DNA from: Streptomyces hygroscopicus
GTDB taxonomy: Bacteria > Actinomycetota > Actinomycetes > Streptomycetales > Streptomycetaceae
Assembly: GCA_002021875.1 (NCBI GenBank)
Contig: CP018627.1
Coordinates: forward strand, 8,742,001 to 8,806,000
Direction: 5' to 3'
Length of the DNA: 64,000 bases
The notes under the pieces are model-generated. The model saw nothing but the letters and a program-made list of their open reading frames with translations. It did no database searches and had not been told where the DNA came from. Within the stretch, counting starts at the first letter, position 1. Each line of letters starts with the position of its first letter. This document shows positions 44,548 through 53,226 of the stretch, piece by piece. Position numbers and translations under genes: made by a program.

Positions 44548-45351
44548 TCAGACGCGCCGCAGCACCGCGACCACCTTGCCCAGAATGGTGGCCTCGTCGC
44601 CGGGAATCGGCTGGTAGGCGGCGTTGTGCGGGAGCAGCCACACATGGCCGTCCTCACGCTTGAAGCGCTTCACCGTGGCCTCGCCATCGAGCATCGCGGC
44701 GACGATGTCACCGTTCTCGGCGACGGGCTGACGGCGCACCGTCACCCAGTCCCCGTCGCAGATGGCGGCCTCGATCATGGAGTCGCCGACCACCTTCAGC
44801 ACGAAGAGCTCACCGTCGCCGACCAACTGCCGGGGGAGCGGGAAAACATCCTCGACCGACTCCTCGGCGAGGATCGGCCCACCGGCCGCGATCCGGCCGA
44901 CGAGCGGCACATAGGAGGCGGCGGGCTTGCCTGCGGTGTCCGTGGGCTGGGCGCTGGGCTGGTCGGAGCCGCGGACCTCGTAGGCCCGGGGCCGATGGGG
45001 GTCGCGCCGCAGAAAGCCCTTCCGCTCCAGAGCCATCAGCTGATGGGCGACGGACGAGGTGCTGGAGAGGCCCACCGCCTGGCCGATCTCCCGCATGGAC
45101 GGCGGGTAACCACGCCGCTGCACAGAGTCGCGAATGACCTCGATGACGCGCCGCTGCCGGTCGGTCAGCCCTGAGCTGTCCGCCCGGATGCCTGGAGGTC
45201 GCCCTGGTAGCGAGCGCGTGGGCTTCTGTCCTTCCGGGTTCGTGGCGTCGTCGTTCATCGGGTGGGTCTGGTTCATCGAGTGTGTCTGTTCGAGTCGGCT
45301 CTGGGAGCGCTCCTGGGCGGTAACGGTGGCGCTCTCTGCGGTGGTGGTCAC
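44548..45351 (-). CDS. lexA: SOS repressor LexA
   Basis: 267-aa LexA. A 45-residue disordered N-terminal region ([17 protein letters not shown]...) precedes the winged helix ([47 protein letters not shown]). Cleavage should occur at Ala-Gly in VGRIAAGGP, and the serine protease dyad is Ser191 (VGDSMIEA) and Lys228 (GEATVKRFK). I start at GTG 45351, with GAGAGGGG 5 bp upstream, agreeing with the Streptomyces start VTTTA. The frame runs open further, over its own operator. It represses recA and itself; its SOS box lies at 45415. Confidence 0.96.
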   Translation of the reverse strand: MTTTAESATVTAQERSQSRLEQTHSMNQTHPMNDDATNPEGQKPTRSLPGRPPGIRADSSGLTDRQRRVIEVIRDSVQRRGYPPSMREIGQAVGLSSTSSVAHQLMALERKGFLRRDPHRPRAYEVRGSDQPSAQPTDTAGKPAASYVPLVGRIAAGGPILAEESVEDVFPLPRQLVGDGELFVLKVVGDSMIEAAICDGDWVTVRRQPVAENGDIVAAMLDGEATVKRFKREDGHVWLLPHNAAYQPIPGDEATILGKVVAVLRRV

Positions 45352-45414
45352 GACGGCCCCTCTCGAGATGTTCTCCCTAGTTGGACAACGGTAGTTGCTT
45401 TCGAAAGGTTGCGC

Positions 45415-45428
45415 CAAACACACGTTCG
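45415..45428 (-). promoter_or_regulatory. LexA autoregulatory SOS box
   Basis: Read on the lexA strand: CGAAC-GTGT-GTTTG, one mismatch from CGAAC-N4-GTTCG, and stronger than the recA box. It is about 64 bp upstream of the lexA GTG. Confidence 0.9.
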
Positions 45429-45613
45429 AGTGAAATTTCGCAGATGGGCTGACGTGATCACAGGGTTAGGTGTATGGACCGTTTGATCCGGCCGCCGTGG
45501 GGACGGCCCCAGTCTTGCATCCCGACCCCCGTGAATCCGGGACGCGTGGGGCTCGCGTAGTCTCGTGCCTGCTCCCCAGCCGTGACACGCCATCCGGCTC
45601 GGTTGAGTGCCAG

Positions 45614-45629
45614 CCACCAGATCTAGTGG
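45614..45629 (+). promoter_or_regulatory. NrdR box 1
   Basis: CCACCAGATCTAGTGG, a nearly perfect palindrome resembling the NrdR consensus acaCwAtATaTwGtgt in Streptomyces form. It is the first of a pair, with 16 bp between the boxes. Confidence 0.75.
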
Positions 45630-45645
45630 TTTGATGGATGCAAGC

Positions 45646-45661
45646 CACCCACAAGTTGTGG
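45646..45661 (+). promoter_or_regulatory. NrdR box 2
   Basis: CACCCACAAGTTGTGG shares 10 of 16 positions with box 1; the box centres lie 32 bp apart, three helical turns, as known for NrdR operators. Confidence 0.7.
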
Positions 45662-45793
45662 TCCCTGGTGGATTCGCTGCCAAGGTTTTCGCCTATGCTT
45701 GTGGCCGTCCCGGCGGGCCTCCCGGCCCGATCGGGGCTAGTCAGGCATGTTCAGGCATGCGCCGTTCTTGAGGGTGAGGGAGGGTTCGGAGTC

Positions 45794-46315
45794 ATGCACT
45801 GCCCCTTCTGCAGGCACCCCGACAGCCGTGTCGTCGACAGCCGCACCACCGACGACGGCTGCTCGATCCGCAGGCGCCGCCAGTGCCCCGACTGCTCGCG
45901 TCGCTTCACGACCGTGGAGACCGCGTCACTGATGGTGATCAAGCGCAGCGGGGTCACCGAGCCCTTCAGCCGCGACAAGGTCATCTCGGGTGTGCGCAAG
46001 GCGTGCCAGGGCCGTCCGGTCACCGAGGACGCCCTCGCCAAGCTCGGTCAGCAGGTGGAGGAGGCGGTCCGGGCCACCGGCAGCGCCGAGCTGTCCACCC
46101 ATGACGTCGGGCTCGCCATACTCGGCCCGCTTCAGAAGCTCGACCTCGTCGCCTACCTCCGCTTCGCCTCCGTCTACCGCGCCTTCGATTCCCTCGAGGA
46201 CTTCGAGGCGGCCGTGGCGGAGCTGCGTGACCAGCAACGGCCTCCCGCGCACGACCGCGGGTCCGGCGCCGAAGGGGCCGCGGAGGCCCCCGCGCCGGCC
46301 GTCGCCGCCGACTGA
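45794..46315 (+). CDS. nrdR: Transcriptional repressor NrdR
   Basis: 173-aa ribonucleotide-reductase regulator. The zinc ribbon uses Cys3, Cys6, Cys31 and Cys34 (MHCPFC and RQCPDC), and the ATP-cone that senses ATP/dATP spans about 49-139 ([24 protein letters not shown]). The C-terminal 25 residues are Ala/Pro-rich. The frame is open upstream, but MHCPFC is the conserved start. The paired boxes upstream suggest it represses its own nrdR-nrdJ transcript, and it likely controls other nrd operons elsewhere in the genome. Confidence 0.95.
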   Translation: MHCPFCRHPDSRVVDSRTTDDGCSIRRRRQCPDCSRRFTTVETASLMVIKRSGVTEPFSRDKVISGVRKACQGRPVTEDALAKLGQQVEEAVRATGSAELSTHDVGLAILGPLQKLDLVAYLRFASVYRAFDSLEDFEAAVAELRDQQRPPAHDRGSGAEGAAEAPAPAVAAD

Positions 46316-46429
46316 CCGGCGACCCACACACCTACCCGGGGCGCTTGCCGCATCCGGGTGAAAGACAGATACGTGCCCGGGGAAGAAATGGGCACATCAG
46401 GGCGTTTTCGCCCGTACCAGGGAGGCGGA

Positions 46430-49291
46430 ATGACAGAGACGACGAGCGGCCCGGCACGAGGCTCCCGCTCCAAGGGAAGCAAGGCGAACAAGGGTCTGCG
46501 CATCGAGCGCATCCACACCACCCCCGGCGTGCATCCGTACGACGAGGTGGTCTGGGAGCGTCGTGACGTCGTCATGACCAACTGGCGCGACGGTTCGGTC
46601 AACTTCGAGCAGCGCGGCGTGGAGTTCCCCGACTTCTGGTCGGTGAACGCGGTCAACATCGTCACGAGCAAGTACTTCCGTGGCGCGGTGGGTTCCCCGG
46701 AGCGCGAGGCGAGCCTTAAGCAGCTCATCGACCGCGTGGTGCGCAGCTACCGCAAGGCCGGTGAGGACAATGGTTACTTCGCCTCGCCCGCGGACGCCGA
46801 GATCTTCGACCACGAGCTCACCTATGCGCTGCTGCACCAGGTCTTCAGCTTCAACTCGCCTGTCTGGTTCAACGTCGGTACCAAGCAGCCGCAGCAGGTC
46901 AGCGCCTGCTTCATCCTCTCCGTGGACGACTCGATGGAGTCGATCCTGGACTGGTACAAGGAAGAGGGGATGATCTTCAAGGGCGGCTCCGGCGCCGGCC
47001 TGAACCTCTCCCGTATCCGCTCCTCCAAGGAGCTGCTCTCCTCGGGCGGCAACGCCTCCGGCCCCGTCTCCTTCATGCGCGGCGCCGATGCCTCCGCCGG
47101 AACGATCAAGTCGGGCGGCGCCACCCGCCGGGCCGCCAAGATGGTCGTGCTCGACGTCGATCACCCGGATGTCGAGGCGTTCATCGAGGCCAAGGTCAAG
47201 GAGGAGGAGAAGATCCGCGCCCTGCGCGACGCGGGCTTCGACATGGACCTGGGCGGCGACGACATCACGTCCGTCCAGTACCAGAACGCCAACAACTCCG
47301 TCCGCGTGAACGACACGTTCATGAAGGCGGTGGAGTCCGGCTCCTCGTTCGGGCTGCGCAGCCGGCTGACCGGTGAGCCCATTGAAGAGGTCGACGCCAA
47401 GTCCCTCTTCCGCAAGATGGCCGAGGCGGCCTGGGCCTGCGCCGACCCGGGCATCCAGTACGACGACACCATCAACCACTGGCACACCTCGCCGGAATCG
47501 GGCCGGATCACCGCCTCCAACCCGTGCAGCGAGTACATGCACCTGGACAACTCCTCGTGCAACCTCGCCTCGCTCAACCTGATGAAGTTCCTCCAGGACG
47601 ACGACGCGGGCAACCAGCGCTTTGACGCCGAGCGCTTCGCCAAGGTCGTCGAGCTGGTCATCACCGCGATGGACATCTCCATCTGCTTCGCGGACTTCCC
47701 GACCGAGAAGATCGGCGAGACCACTCGCGCCTTCCGCCAGCTGGGCATCGGCTACGCCAACCTGGGCGCCCTGCTGATGGCCACCGGCCACGCCTACGAC
47801 AGCGACGGCGGCCGGGCCCTGGCCGGAGCCATCACCTCCCTGATGACCGGCACCTCGTACAAGCGCTCCGCGGAGCTCGCCGCCGTGGTCGGCCCGTACG
47901 ACGGCTACGCCCGTAACGCGGACGCCCACCAGCGCGTCATGAAGCAGCACTCGGACGCCAACGCCATCGCCAAGCGCATGGACGACCTGGACACCCCGGT
48001 CTGGGCCGCGGCCACCGAGGCATGGCAGGACGTGCTGCGCCTCGGCGAGAAGAGCGGCTTCCGCAACGCCCAGGCGTCGGTGCTCGCGCCGACCGGCACC
48101 ATCGGCCTGATGATGGACTGCGACACCACGGGCGTCGAACCGGACCTGGCCCTGGTCAAGTTCAAGAAGCTGGTCGGCGGCGGCTCCATGCAGATCGTGA
48201 ACAACACGGTCCCCAAGGCGCTCAAGCGGCTCGGCTACCAGGAGGAGCAGGTCGAGGCGATCGTCGCCCACATCGCCGACCACGGCAATGTGATCGACGC
48301 GCCGGGGCTGAAGCCCGAGCACTACGAGGTCTTCGACTGCGCGATGGGCGAGCGCTCCATCTCGCCGATGGGCCATGTGCGGATGATGGCGGCCGCCCAG
48401 CCGTTCCTGTCCGGCGCGATCTCCAAGACGGTCAACATGCCGGAGTCGGCCACCGTCGAGGAGATCGAGGAGATCTACTTCGAGGGCTGGAAGCTCGGCA
48501 TCAAGGCGCTGGCGATCTACCGCGACAACTGCAAGGTCGGCCAGCCGCTCTCCGCCAAGAAGAAGGAGGAGAAGGCACAGGTCGAGCCCGAGGTCGAGAA
48601 GGTCGTCGAGTACCGCCCGGTCCGCAAGCGGCTCCCCAAGGGCCGTCCCGGCATCACCACCTCCTTCACGGTGGGCGGCGCCGAGGGCTACATGACCGCC
48701 AACTCCTACCCGGACGACGGTCTCGGTGAGGTCTTCCTGAAGATGTCCAAGCAGGGCTCGACCCTGGCGGGCATGATGGACGCCTTCTCGATCGCCGTCT
48801 CGGTCGGTCTGCAGTACGGCGTGCCGCTGGAGACCTACGTCTCGAAGTTCACCAACATGCGCTTCGAGCCGGCCGGTATGACGGACGACCCGGACCTGCG
48901 GATGGCGCAGTCGATCGTCGACTACATCTTCCGCCGGCTGGCGCTGGACTTCCTGCCCTTCGAGACCCGCTCGGCGCTCGGCATCCACTCCGCCGAGGAG
49001 CGCCAGCGCCACCTGGAGACGGGGTCCTACGAGTCCAGCGACGACGAGATGGATGTCGAGGGCCTGGCCCAGTCGGCGCCGCGTCATGTGGAGGCTCAGA
49101 AGAGCAGCACGTCCCAGCCGCGGACCACGCCCGAGTCGGCGAGGGAGGCCCACAGCTCGACCGAACTGGTCGAGATCCAGCTGGGGATGAACGCGGACGC
49201 GCCGCTCTGCTTCTCCTGCGGCACCAAGATGCGCCGCGCGGGTAGCTGCTACCTGTGCGAGGGCTGCGGTTCGACGAGCGGCTGCAGCTGA
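46430..49291 (+). CDS. nrdJ: Vitamin B12-dependent (class II) ribonucleotide reductase NrdJ
   Basis: 953-aa adenosylcobalamin-dependent reductase that makes dNTPs with or without oxygen. Residues NPCSEYMHLDNSSCNLASLN contain the conserved active-site cysteine region, with FNSPVWFNVG and GIQYDDTINHWHT also typical. The C-terminal swivelling tail ends CYLCEGCGSTSGCS, with the redox cysteines. GGAGG lies 4 bp before the ATG. Lys/Glu-rich linker about 700-720. It is 114 bp from nrdR, and the two share NrdR boxes upstream. No cobalamin riboswitch was found upstream of either gene. Confidence 0.96.
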   Translation: MTETTSGPARGSRSKGSKANKGLRIERIHTTPGVHPYDEVVWERRDVVMTNWRDGSVNFEQRGVEFPDFWSVNAVNIVTSKYFRGAVGSPEREASLKQLIDRVVRSYRKAGEDNGYFASPADAEIFDHELTYALLHQVFSFNSPVWFNVGTKQPQQVSACFILSVDDSMESILDWYKEEGMIFKGGSGAGLNLSRIRSSKELLSSGGNASGPVSFMRGADASAGTIKSGGATRRAAKMVVLDVDHPDVEAFIEAKVKEEEKIRALRDAGFDMDLGGDDITSVQYQNANNSVRVNDTFMKAVESGSSFGLRSRLTGEPIEEVDAKSLFRKMAEAAWACADPGIQYDDTINHWHTSPESGRITASNPCSEYMHLDNSSCNLASLNLMKFLQDDDAGNQRFDAERFAKVVELVITAMDISICFADFPTEKIGETTRAFRQLGIGYANLGALLMATGHAYDSDGGRALAGAITSLMTGTSYKRSAELAAVVGPYDGYARNADAHQRVMKQHSDANAIAKRMDDLDTPVWAAATEAWQDVLRLGEKSGFRNAQASVLAPTGTIGLMMDCDTTGVEPDLALVKFKKLVGGGSMQIVNNTVPKALKRLGYQEEQVEAIVAHIADHGNVIDAPGLKPEHYEVFDCAMGERSISPMGHVRMMAAAQPFLSGAISKTVNMPESATVEEIEEIYFEGWKLGIKALAIYRDNCKVGQPLSAKKKEEKAQVEPEVEKVVEYRPVRKRLPKGRPGITTSFTVGGAEGYMTANSYPDDGLGEVFLKMSKQGSTLAGMMDAFSIAVSVGLQYGVPLETYVSKFTNMRFEPAGMTDDPDLRMAQSIVDYIFRRLALDFLPFETRSALGIHSAEERQRHLETGSYESSDDEMDVEGLAQSAPRHVEAQKSSTSQPRTTPESAREAHSSTELVEIQLGMNADAPLCFSCGTKMRRAGSCYLCEGCGSTSGCS

Positions 49292-49316
49292 TCGCAGATC
49301 CTTACGGATGACATCA

Positions 49317-49354
49317 GCGGCGGGGCGCGGGCCTTCGGGCTCGCGCCCCGCCGC
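49317..49354 (+). terminator. nrdJ terminator
   Basis: A 17-bp stem with one G-T wobble and a TTCG tetraloop, arms 49317-49333 and 49338-49354, 25 bp after the nrdJ stop. Confidence 0.85.
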
Positions 49355-49447
49355 CGTCGTCTCCGGGCGTCGTACGGTGCGATGCCGAACCGGGGGCGGA
49401 CTCTCCGGTATGTGATGGGGGCCACCGTACGGCCGTAGGATGGCGCG

Positions 49448-50056
49448 GTGCTGGTCAAGTGGATTCGCTGCACCGTGGTGGACCGCCCGGGTTTCGAGCG
49501 GGGGCAGCGGAAGTGGGCGGGGTTGCCCGGCGAACCGGGATTCCGGGGGCAGGGCGGTGGCTGGAGCCGGGGGCGCCCGGATGTGGCGCATGTCTTCGCG
49601 TTCTGGGAGAGCCGGGCGTTCTACGACTCCTTCATGGCGCGTTCGCACGACCGGCTGGCGGCCGCGCAGTCGGGCACGTACCGGGATATGCAAGTCCGGC
49701 TGTTCGAGCACCGATTCGATGTGAAGGTCGGCTTCGAGCCGCGGTTCTCCGACGCGGACGTGGTGCGCGTCGCGCACTGCCGTGTGCGCCCCGACCGGGT
49801 GGATCACTTCACGCTGGTGCAGGAGAAGGTGTGGAATCCGGCTATGGCCGGGTCGCCCGGGATGCTGCGCGGGGTGTTCGGCGAGGCGCCGGGGAACGAG
49901 TTCCTGGTGCTGTCGATGTGGGATTCGGCGGCCGAGCACGGGAAGTACCGCGTGGAGCGGGTCGAGCGGCTCGGCCTGCGCGCGCAGACGGAGGCGGATG
50001 TGGCGGCGATCGCCGGCGATGTAGTACGGGTCGAGTCCGCCTGGACGGTGGTGTGA
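49448..50056 (+). CDS. DUF4937-type (ABM-like) hypothetical protein
   Basis: 202-aa protein resembling the YdbC/DUF4937 family: MLVKWIRCTVVDRPGFERGQRKWAGL at the start, FAFWESRAFYDSFMARSHDRLAAAQSGTY in the middle, and a second similar half with FLVLSMWDSAAEHGKYRVERVERL. It looks like two ABM/dimeric alpha-beta barrel modules, a fold used by small monooxygenases and heme-degrading or sensing proteins; no function is proven. It starts with GTG. TAGGAT ends six bases upstream and no Shine-Dalgarno is present. Convergent with the TetR gene across a repeat-containing gap. Confidence 0.65.
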   Translation: MLVKWIRCTVVDRPGFERGQRKWAGLPGEPGFRGQGGGWSRGRPDVAHVFAFWESRAFYDSFMARSHDRLAAAQSGTYRDMQVRLFEHRFDVKVGFEPRFSDADVVRVAHCRVRPDRVDHFTLVQEKVWNPAMAGSPGMLRGVFGEAPGNEFLVLSMWDSAAEHGKYRVERVERLGLRAQTEADVAAIAGDVVRVESAWTVV

Positions 50057-50091
50057 GGACGGGATGAGCCCTCGGCCGGCGAGGGGCGGTC

Positions 50092-50149
50092 CTGCGCTCA
50101 AGAGGTGGCTATGCGCTCAGGAGGCGGGCCTTCGCTCAGGAGGTGGCCT
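50092..50149. repeat. Imperfect tandem repeat of about 19 bp, three copies
   Basis: Three units containing TGCGCTCAAGAGGTGG, TGCGCTCAGGAGGCGG and TTCGCTCAGGAGGTGG lie between the convergent DUF4937-type and TetR genes. Too short and diverged for a known element. Confidence 0.7.
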
Positions 50150-50151
50150 GA

Positions 50152-50778
50152 TCACCGGCGGGCAGGGGAATACGCCCCGGCCCGGATCGCGGCGGCGACG
50201 GCGGCCGCAGTCTGGTCGGCGAGCGGCGCGTCGATGGGCTCACGGGTGATGAGCGCCCGGAAGAACAGGGGCGCGGAGACGGCGCGTACGACCGCCGCGG
50301 CGTCGGTGCCGGACGGGGCCTCACCGCGGTCGACGGCCCGCCGCACCACGGACTCGCAGCGGGCGAAGCGCTCGGTGTAGAAGTCGCGCAGCGCCTCGGC
50401 CGCGCGCTCCGACTGGAACGCGGCCGCGATGAAGGCGGTCGGCGCGGCGGCGGCCGGCGCGCTGCCGAAGGTCTCGGTCACCTCGCGGGCGAGGGCGCGC
50501 AGATCGCCCTCCAGGCTTCCGGTGTCGGGTGGTGTCCAAGCGTCCTCGCCCGCGAGGTCGAGCGCGTCCGCAACAAGCCCCTCGACGCTGCCCCAGCGCC
50601 GGTAGACGGTCGTCTTGTGGATGCCGGAGCGTTCGGCCACGTACTCCACGGTCAGGCCGGGATAGCCGTGCGCGGCGAGGCCGGTGAGCACGGCGTCGCG
50701 CACCGCCGAGCGGGTGCGCGCGGTGCGCCCGCCGGGGCGGACGGTGCCCGGTGTCGGGGCGGCGCTCTCTGCGGACAA
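50152..50778 (-). CDS. TetR-family repressor
   Basis: 208-aa TetR/AcrR regulator. The helix-turn-helix is in AVRDAVLTGLAAHGYPGLTVEYVAERSGIHKTTVYRRWGSVEGLVADAL (about 25-73), with the usual C-terminal ligand domain. I start at TTG 50778, with GGAG 6 bp upstream, because the longer frame crosses the operators and the divergent promoter. Its left operator lies 4 bp upstream of that start. It diverges from an ABC-F gene, and paired near-identical palindromes between them suggest it represses both itself and the ATPase until an antibiotic-like ligand binds. Confidence 0.85.
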   Translation of the reverse strand: MSAESAAPTPGTVRPGGRTARTRSAVRDAVLTGLAAHGYPGLTVEYVAERSGIHKTTVYRRWGSVEGLVADALDLAGEDAWTPPDTGSLEGDLRALAREVTETFGSAPAAAAPTAFIAAAFQSERAAEALRDFYTERFARCESVVRRAVDRGEAPSGTDAAAVVRAVSAPLFFRALITREPIDAPLADQTAAAVAAAIRAGAYSPARR

Positions 50779-50781
50779 GTG

Positions 50782-50793
50782 CAACTCCAGTTG
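50782..50793. promoter_or_regulatory. TetR operator 1
   Basis: CAACTCCAGTTG, perfect palindrome with CC centre, 4 bp upstream of the TetR start; part of a longer direct repeat GCAACTCCAGTTGTGTT. Confidence 0.75.
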
Positions 50794-50829
50794 TGTTAGC
50801 GAGTTTCCTGTGTCATGATGAGGGTAACG

Positions 50830-50841
50830 CAACTCTGGTTG
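50830..50841. promoter_or_regulatory. TetR operator 2
   Basis: CAACTCTGGTTG matches operator 1 at 10 of 12 positions and is within GCAACTCTGGTTGTGTT, 48 bp from operator 1 on the ABC-F side. Confidence 0.75.
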
Positions 50842-50899
50842 TGTTTGGAGCGTGCGGTCCGGATGGCCCACGTGCTCGCGTGCTTGGAGGTGCGCCCCT

Positions 50900-52546
50900 G
50901 TGCCCACGCAGATCTCACTCCGAGGCGTCGCGCTGTCCCGGGGCGACCGGCTGCTGCTCGACGACGTGTCCTTCGCGGTCCGGCCCGGGGAGCGGGTCGG
51001 CGTGGTGGGGGAGAACGGGGCGGGCAAATCCACCCTCCTGTGGCTGCTGGCCGGGAGCGAGTCACCGGACGACGGCGCCGTGGTGACGGTGGCCGATGGC
51101 GGCATCGGTCACCTCGGCCAGACGCCCGAGCTGCCCCCGCACCACACGGTGCGCGACGCGGTGGACGCGGCCCTTGCCGAGGTGCGCGCGATGGAGCGCG
51201 GGCTGCGCGAGCTGGAGGCGGATCTCGGCGGTGGCGCCCCCGGCACGCTCGCGGCGTACGGCGATCTGCTGACCGCGTTCGAGGCCCGCGGCGGCTATGA
51301 GGCGGACGCCCGGGTGGAGAAGGCCCTGCACGGTCTGGGGCTCGGAGGCATCGGGTACGAGCGGCGGCTCGGCAGTCTGTCGGGCGGTGAGCAGGCCCGG
51401 CTCGGGCTCGCCTGCCTGATCGCCGCTGCCCCTGAGGTGATGCTGCTGGACGAGCCGACGAACCACCTCGACGGTGCCGCGCTCAGCTGGCTGGAGGAGG
51501 CGCTGCGGGGGCATTCGGGCACCGTCCTCGCGGTCTCCCACGACCGGGTCTTCCTGGAGCGGGTGGCGACCGCGATCGTCGAGGTGGACGCCGACCGGCG
51601 CGCCCTGGTGCGGTACGGCGGGGGGTACGCCGGATTCGTCGCCGAGCAGACCGCCGCGCGCCGCCGCTGGGAGCAGGCGTACGAGGAGTGGTGCGCGGAG
51701 ACGGCCGCGCTGACGGAGGCCGCCACCACCGTCGCACGGCGGGTCGCCCCGGGCCGCGGCATGAAGGACGGCAACAAGCTGGCCTACGACCGGGACAGGG
51801 GACGTGTGCAGTCCTCGGTGTCCAGCAGGGTGCGCAACGCCAGGGAGAGACTGCGCAGACTCCAGGAGGACCCGGTGCCGCGCCCGCCGGAGCCGCTGCG
51901 GTTCTCTGCGCTCCCCGCCGCGGGTACGGCGGACGGTGTGCTCATCGACCTCCACGACGTCCGCGTGGGGGAGCGGCTGGCGGTCGACCGGCTCACTGTG
52001 GCGACCGGGGAGAGACTGCTCGTCCACGGCGCCAATGGCGCGGGCAAATCCACACTGCTGCGGGTCATGGCGGGATGGGAGACGCCCGATGCGGGCCGGG
52101 CGACCCGCCGGGGCAGGATCGGCTATCTCGCCCAGGAGATACCGGTTGCCAGGCCCCGGGAGCGGCTGCTGTCGGCCTTCGGCCGTGGGCTGCCGGGGAC
52201 ACCGGAGGAGCAGGGCGCCCTTCTGCTGTCGTACGGACTGTTCCGCACGGATGATCTCCACGTCCCGGTGGGATCGCTCTCCGCGGGCCAGCGACGCCGG
52301 CTGGCGCTCGCCCGGCTGCTGGCCCGTCCCGCCGATCTGCTGTTGCTCGACGAGCCGACCAACCATCTTGCCCTCGGCCTGGTGGAGGAGCTGGAGGAGG
52401 CGCTGGCCCAGTGGACCGGGGCGCTGGTGGTGGTGTCGCACGACCGGCTGCTGCGCAGCCGCTTCACCGGGCGCCGGTGCGAAATACGAGGAGGTCGGCC
52501 CATGGCCTTGGAGGGGGATGCGGCACCGGCCGCGGCCTCGATCTAG
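50900..52546 (+). CDS. ABC-F family ATPase, probable antibiotic-resistance ribosome-protection type
   Basis: 548-aa protein with two ABC cassettes and no membrane domain. The first has Walker A VGENGAGKST (about 37) and signature LSGGEQARLGLACL; the second has GANGAGKSTLL (about 377), LSAGQRRRLALARLLA and LLLLDEPTNHLA. The linker between cassettes (about 250-340) is basic and would reach into the ribosome, as in ribosome-protecting ABC-F factors. A start at GTG 50900 follows GGAGG by 9 bp. It is controlled by the divergent TetR. Its class and ligand (macrolide, lincosamide, pleuromutilin etc.) cannot be told by eye. The stop codon overlaps the -10 of the next gene. Confidence 0.87.
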   Translation: MPTQISLRGVALSRGDRLLLDDVSFAVRPGERVGVVGENGAGKSTLLWLLAGSESPDDGAVVTVADGGIGHLGQTPELPPHHTVRDAVDAALAEVRAMERGLRELEADLGGGAPGTLAAYGDLLTAFEARGGYEADARVEKALHGLGLGGIGYERRLGSLSGGEQARLGLACLIAAAPEVMLLDEPTNHLDGAALSWLEEALRGHSGTVLAVSHDRVFLERVATAIVEVDADRRALVRYGGGYAGFVAEQTAARRRWEQAYEEWCAETAALTEAATTVARRVAPGRGMKDGNKLAYDRDRGRVQSSVSSRVRNARERLRRLQEDPVPRPPEPLRFSALPAAGTADGVLIDLHDVRVGERLAVDRLTVATGERLLVHGANGAGKSTLLRVMAGWETPDAGRATRRGRIGYLAQEIPVARPRERLLSAFGRGLPGTPEEQGALLLSYGLFRTDDLHVPVGSLSAGQRRRLALARLLARPADLLLLDEPTNHLALGLVEELEEALAQWTGALVVVSHDRLLRSRFTGRRCEIRGGRPMALEGDAAPAAASI

Positions 52547-52555
52547 GGTGGCGCC

Positions 52556-53215
52556 ATGGCACGACCCCGGCGCATCGTCCTCCTGCGGCACGGAGAATCA
52601 GAGGGGAATGCTGATGACTCGGTGTACGAAAGGGTGCCCGACCATGCTCTGAAGCTGACCGAGACCGGGCGTCGGCAGGCGACGGAGGCGGGCGAGCGGC
52701 TGCGCGCCGCTTTCGGCGACGAGCGCGTGTCGATCTATGTGTCGCCGTACCGCCGCACCCACCAGACCCTGCGGCTGCTCGATCTCGACCCCACGCGCAC
52801 CCGGGTCAGGGAGGAGCCGCGGCTGCGGGAGCAGGACTGGGGAAACTGGCAGGACCGCGAGGACGTGCGGAAACAGATGGCGTACCGCGACGCCTACGGG
52901 CACTTCTTCTACCGGTTCGCGCAGGGTGAGTCGGGCGCCGACGTCTACGACCGGGTGGACGCGTTCCTGGAGAGTCTGTGGCGCAGCTTCCAGGACCCGG
53001 CACATCCGCCGAACGTCCTGCTGGTGACCCATGGGCTGACCATGCGGCTGTTCTGCATGCGGTGGCTGCACTGGAACGTCGCCGAATTCGAGTCGCTGTC
53101 GAACCCCGGCAACGGCGAATCACGGGCCCTGCTGCTCGGCTCCGACGGGCGCTACCACCTGGACCGGCCCTTCGAACGCTGGTGCACCCCCAAGCCCTAC
53201 GGCCGCACCGGTTAG
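52556..53215 (+). CDS. Histidine phosphatase family (phosphoglycerate-mutase-like) protein
   Basis: 219-aa phosphatase with RHGES (residues 10-14, catalytic His), SPYRRTHQTLRLL, LREQDWGNWQDRE, and the second His in LLVTHGLTMRLFCMRWLHW. Substrate unknown; similar proteins act on phosphosugars or nucleotides. TAGGGT ends six bases before the ATG and this hexamer overlaps the ABC-F stop codon. There is no Shine-Dalgarno, so it may be leaderless. Its stop codon in turn overlaps the TAGAGT -10-like hexamer of the next gene. Confidence 0.85.
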   Translation: MARPRRIVLLRHGESEGNADDSVYERVPDHALKLTETGRRQATEAGERLRAAFGDERVSIYVSPYRRTHQTLRLLDLDPTRTRVREEPRLREQDWGNWQDREDVRKQMAYRDAYGHFFYRFAQGESGADVYDRVDAFLESLWRSFQDPAHPPNVLLVTHGLTMRLFCMRWLHWNVAEFESLSNPGNGESRALLLGSDGRYHLDRPFERWCTPKPYGRTG

Positions 53216-53226
53216 AGTGCGCAGCG

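Larger units (their letters stand above)
45430..45793. promoter_or_regulatory. lexA-nrdR intergenic region
   Basis: About 440 bp without a gene separates lexA and nrdR. The lexA side holds its SOS box. The nrdR side holds two NrdR boxes (45614 and 45646), a TATGCT -10-like hexamer at 45694-45699, and a GC-rich stretch before the nrdR ribosome site. I searched it for a B12 box and saw none. Between 45440 and 45600 I see nothing further that I can name. Confidence 0.6.

Noticed and set aside
46316..46429. Possible cobalamin riboswitch before nrdJ
   Set aside because: No B12-box-like sequence was found here or before nrdR; the gap is too short for the full aptamer.
46397..50101. 1234-residue minus-strand ORF opposite nrdJ
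   Set aside because: His/Arg/Gly-rich frame shadow of nrdJ; crosses the nrdJ terminator and the next gene.
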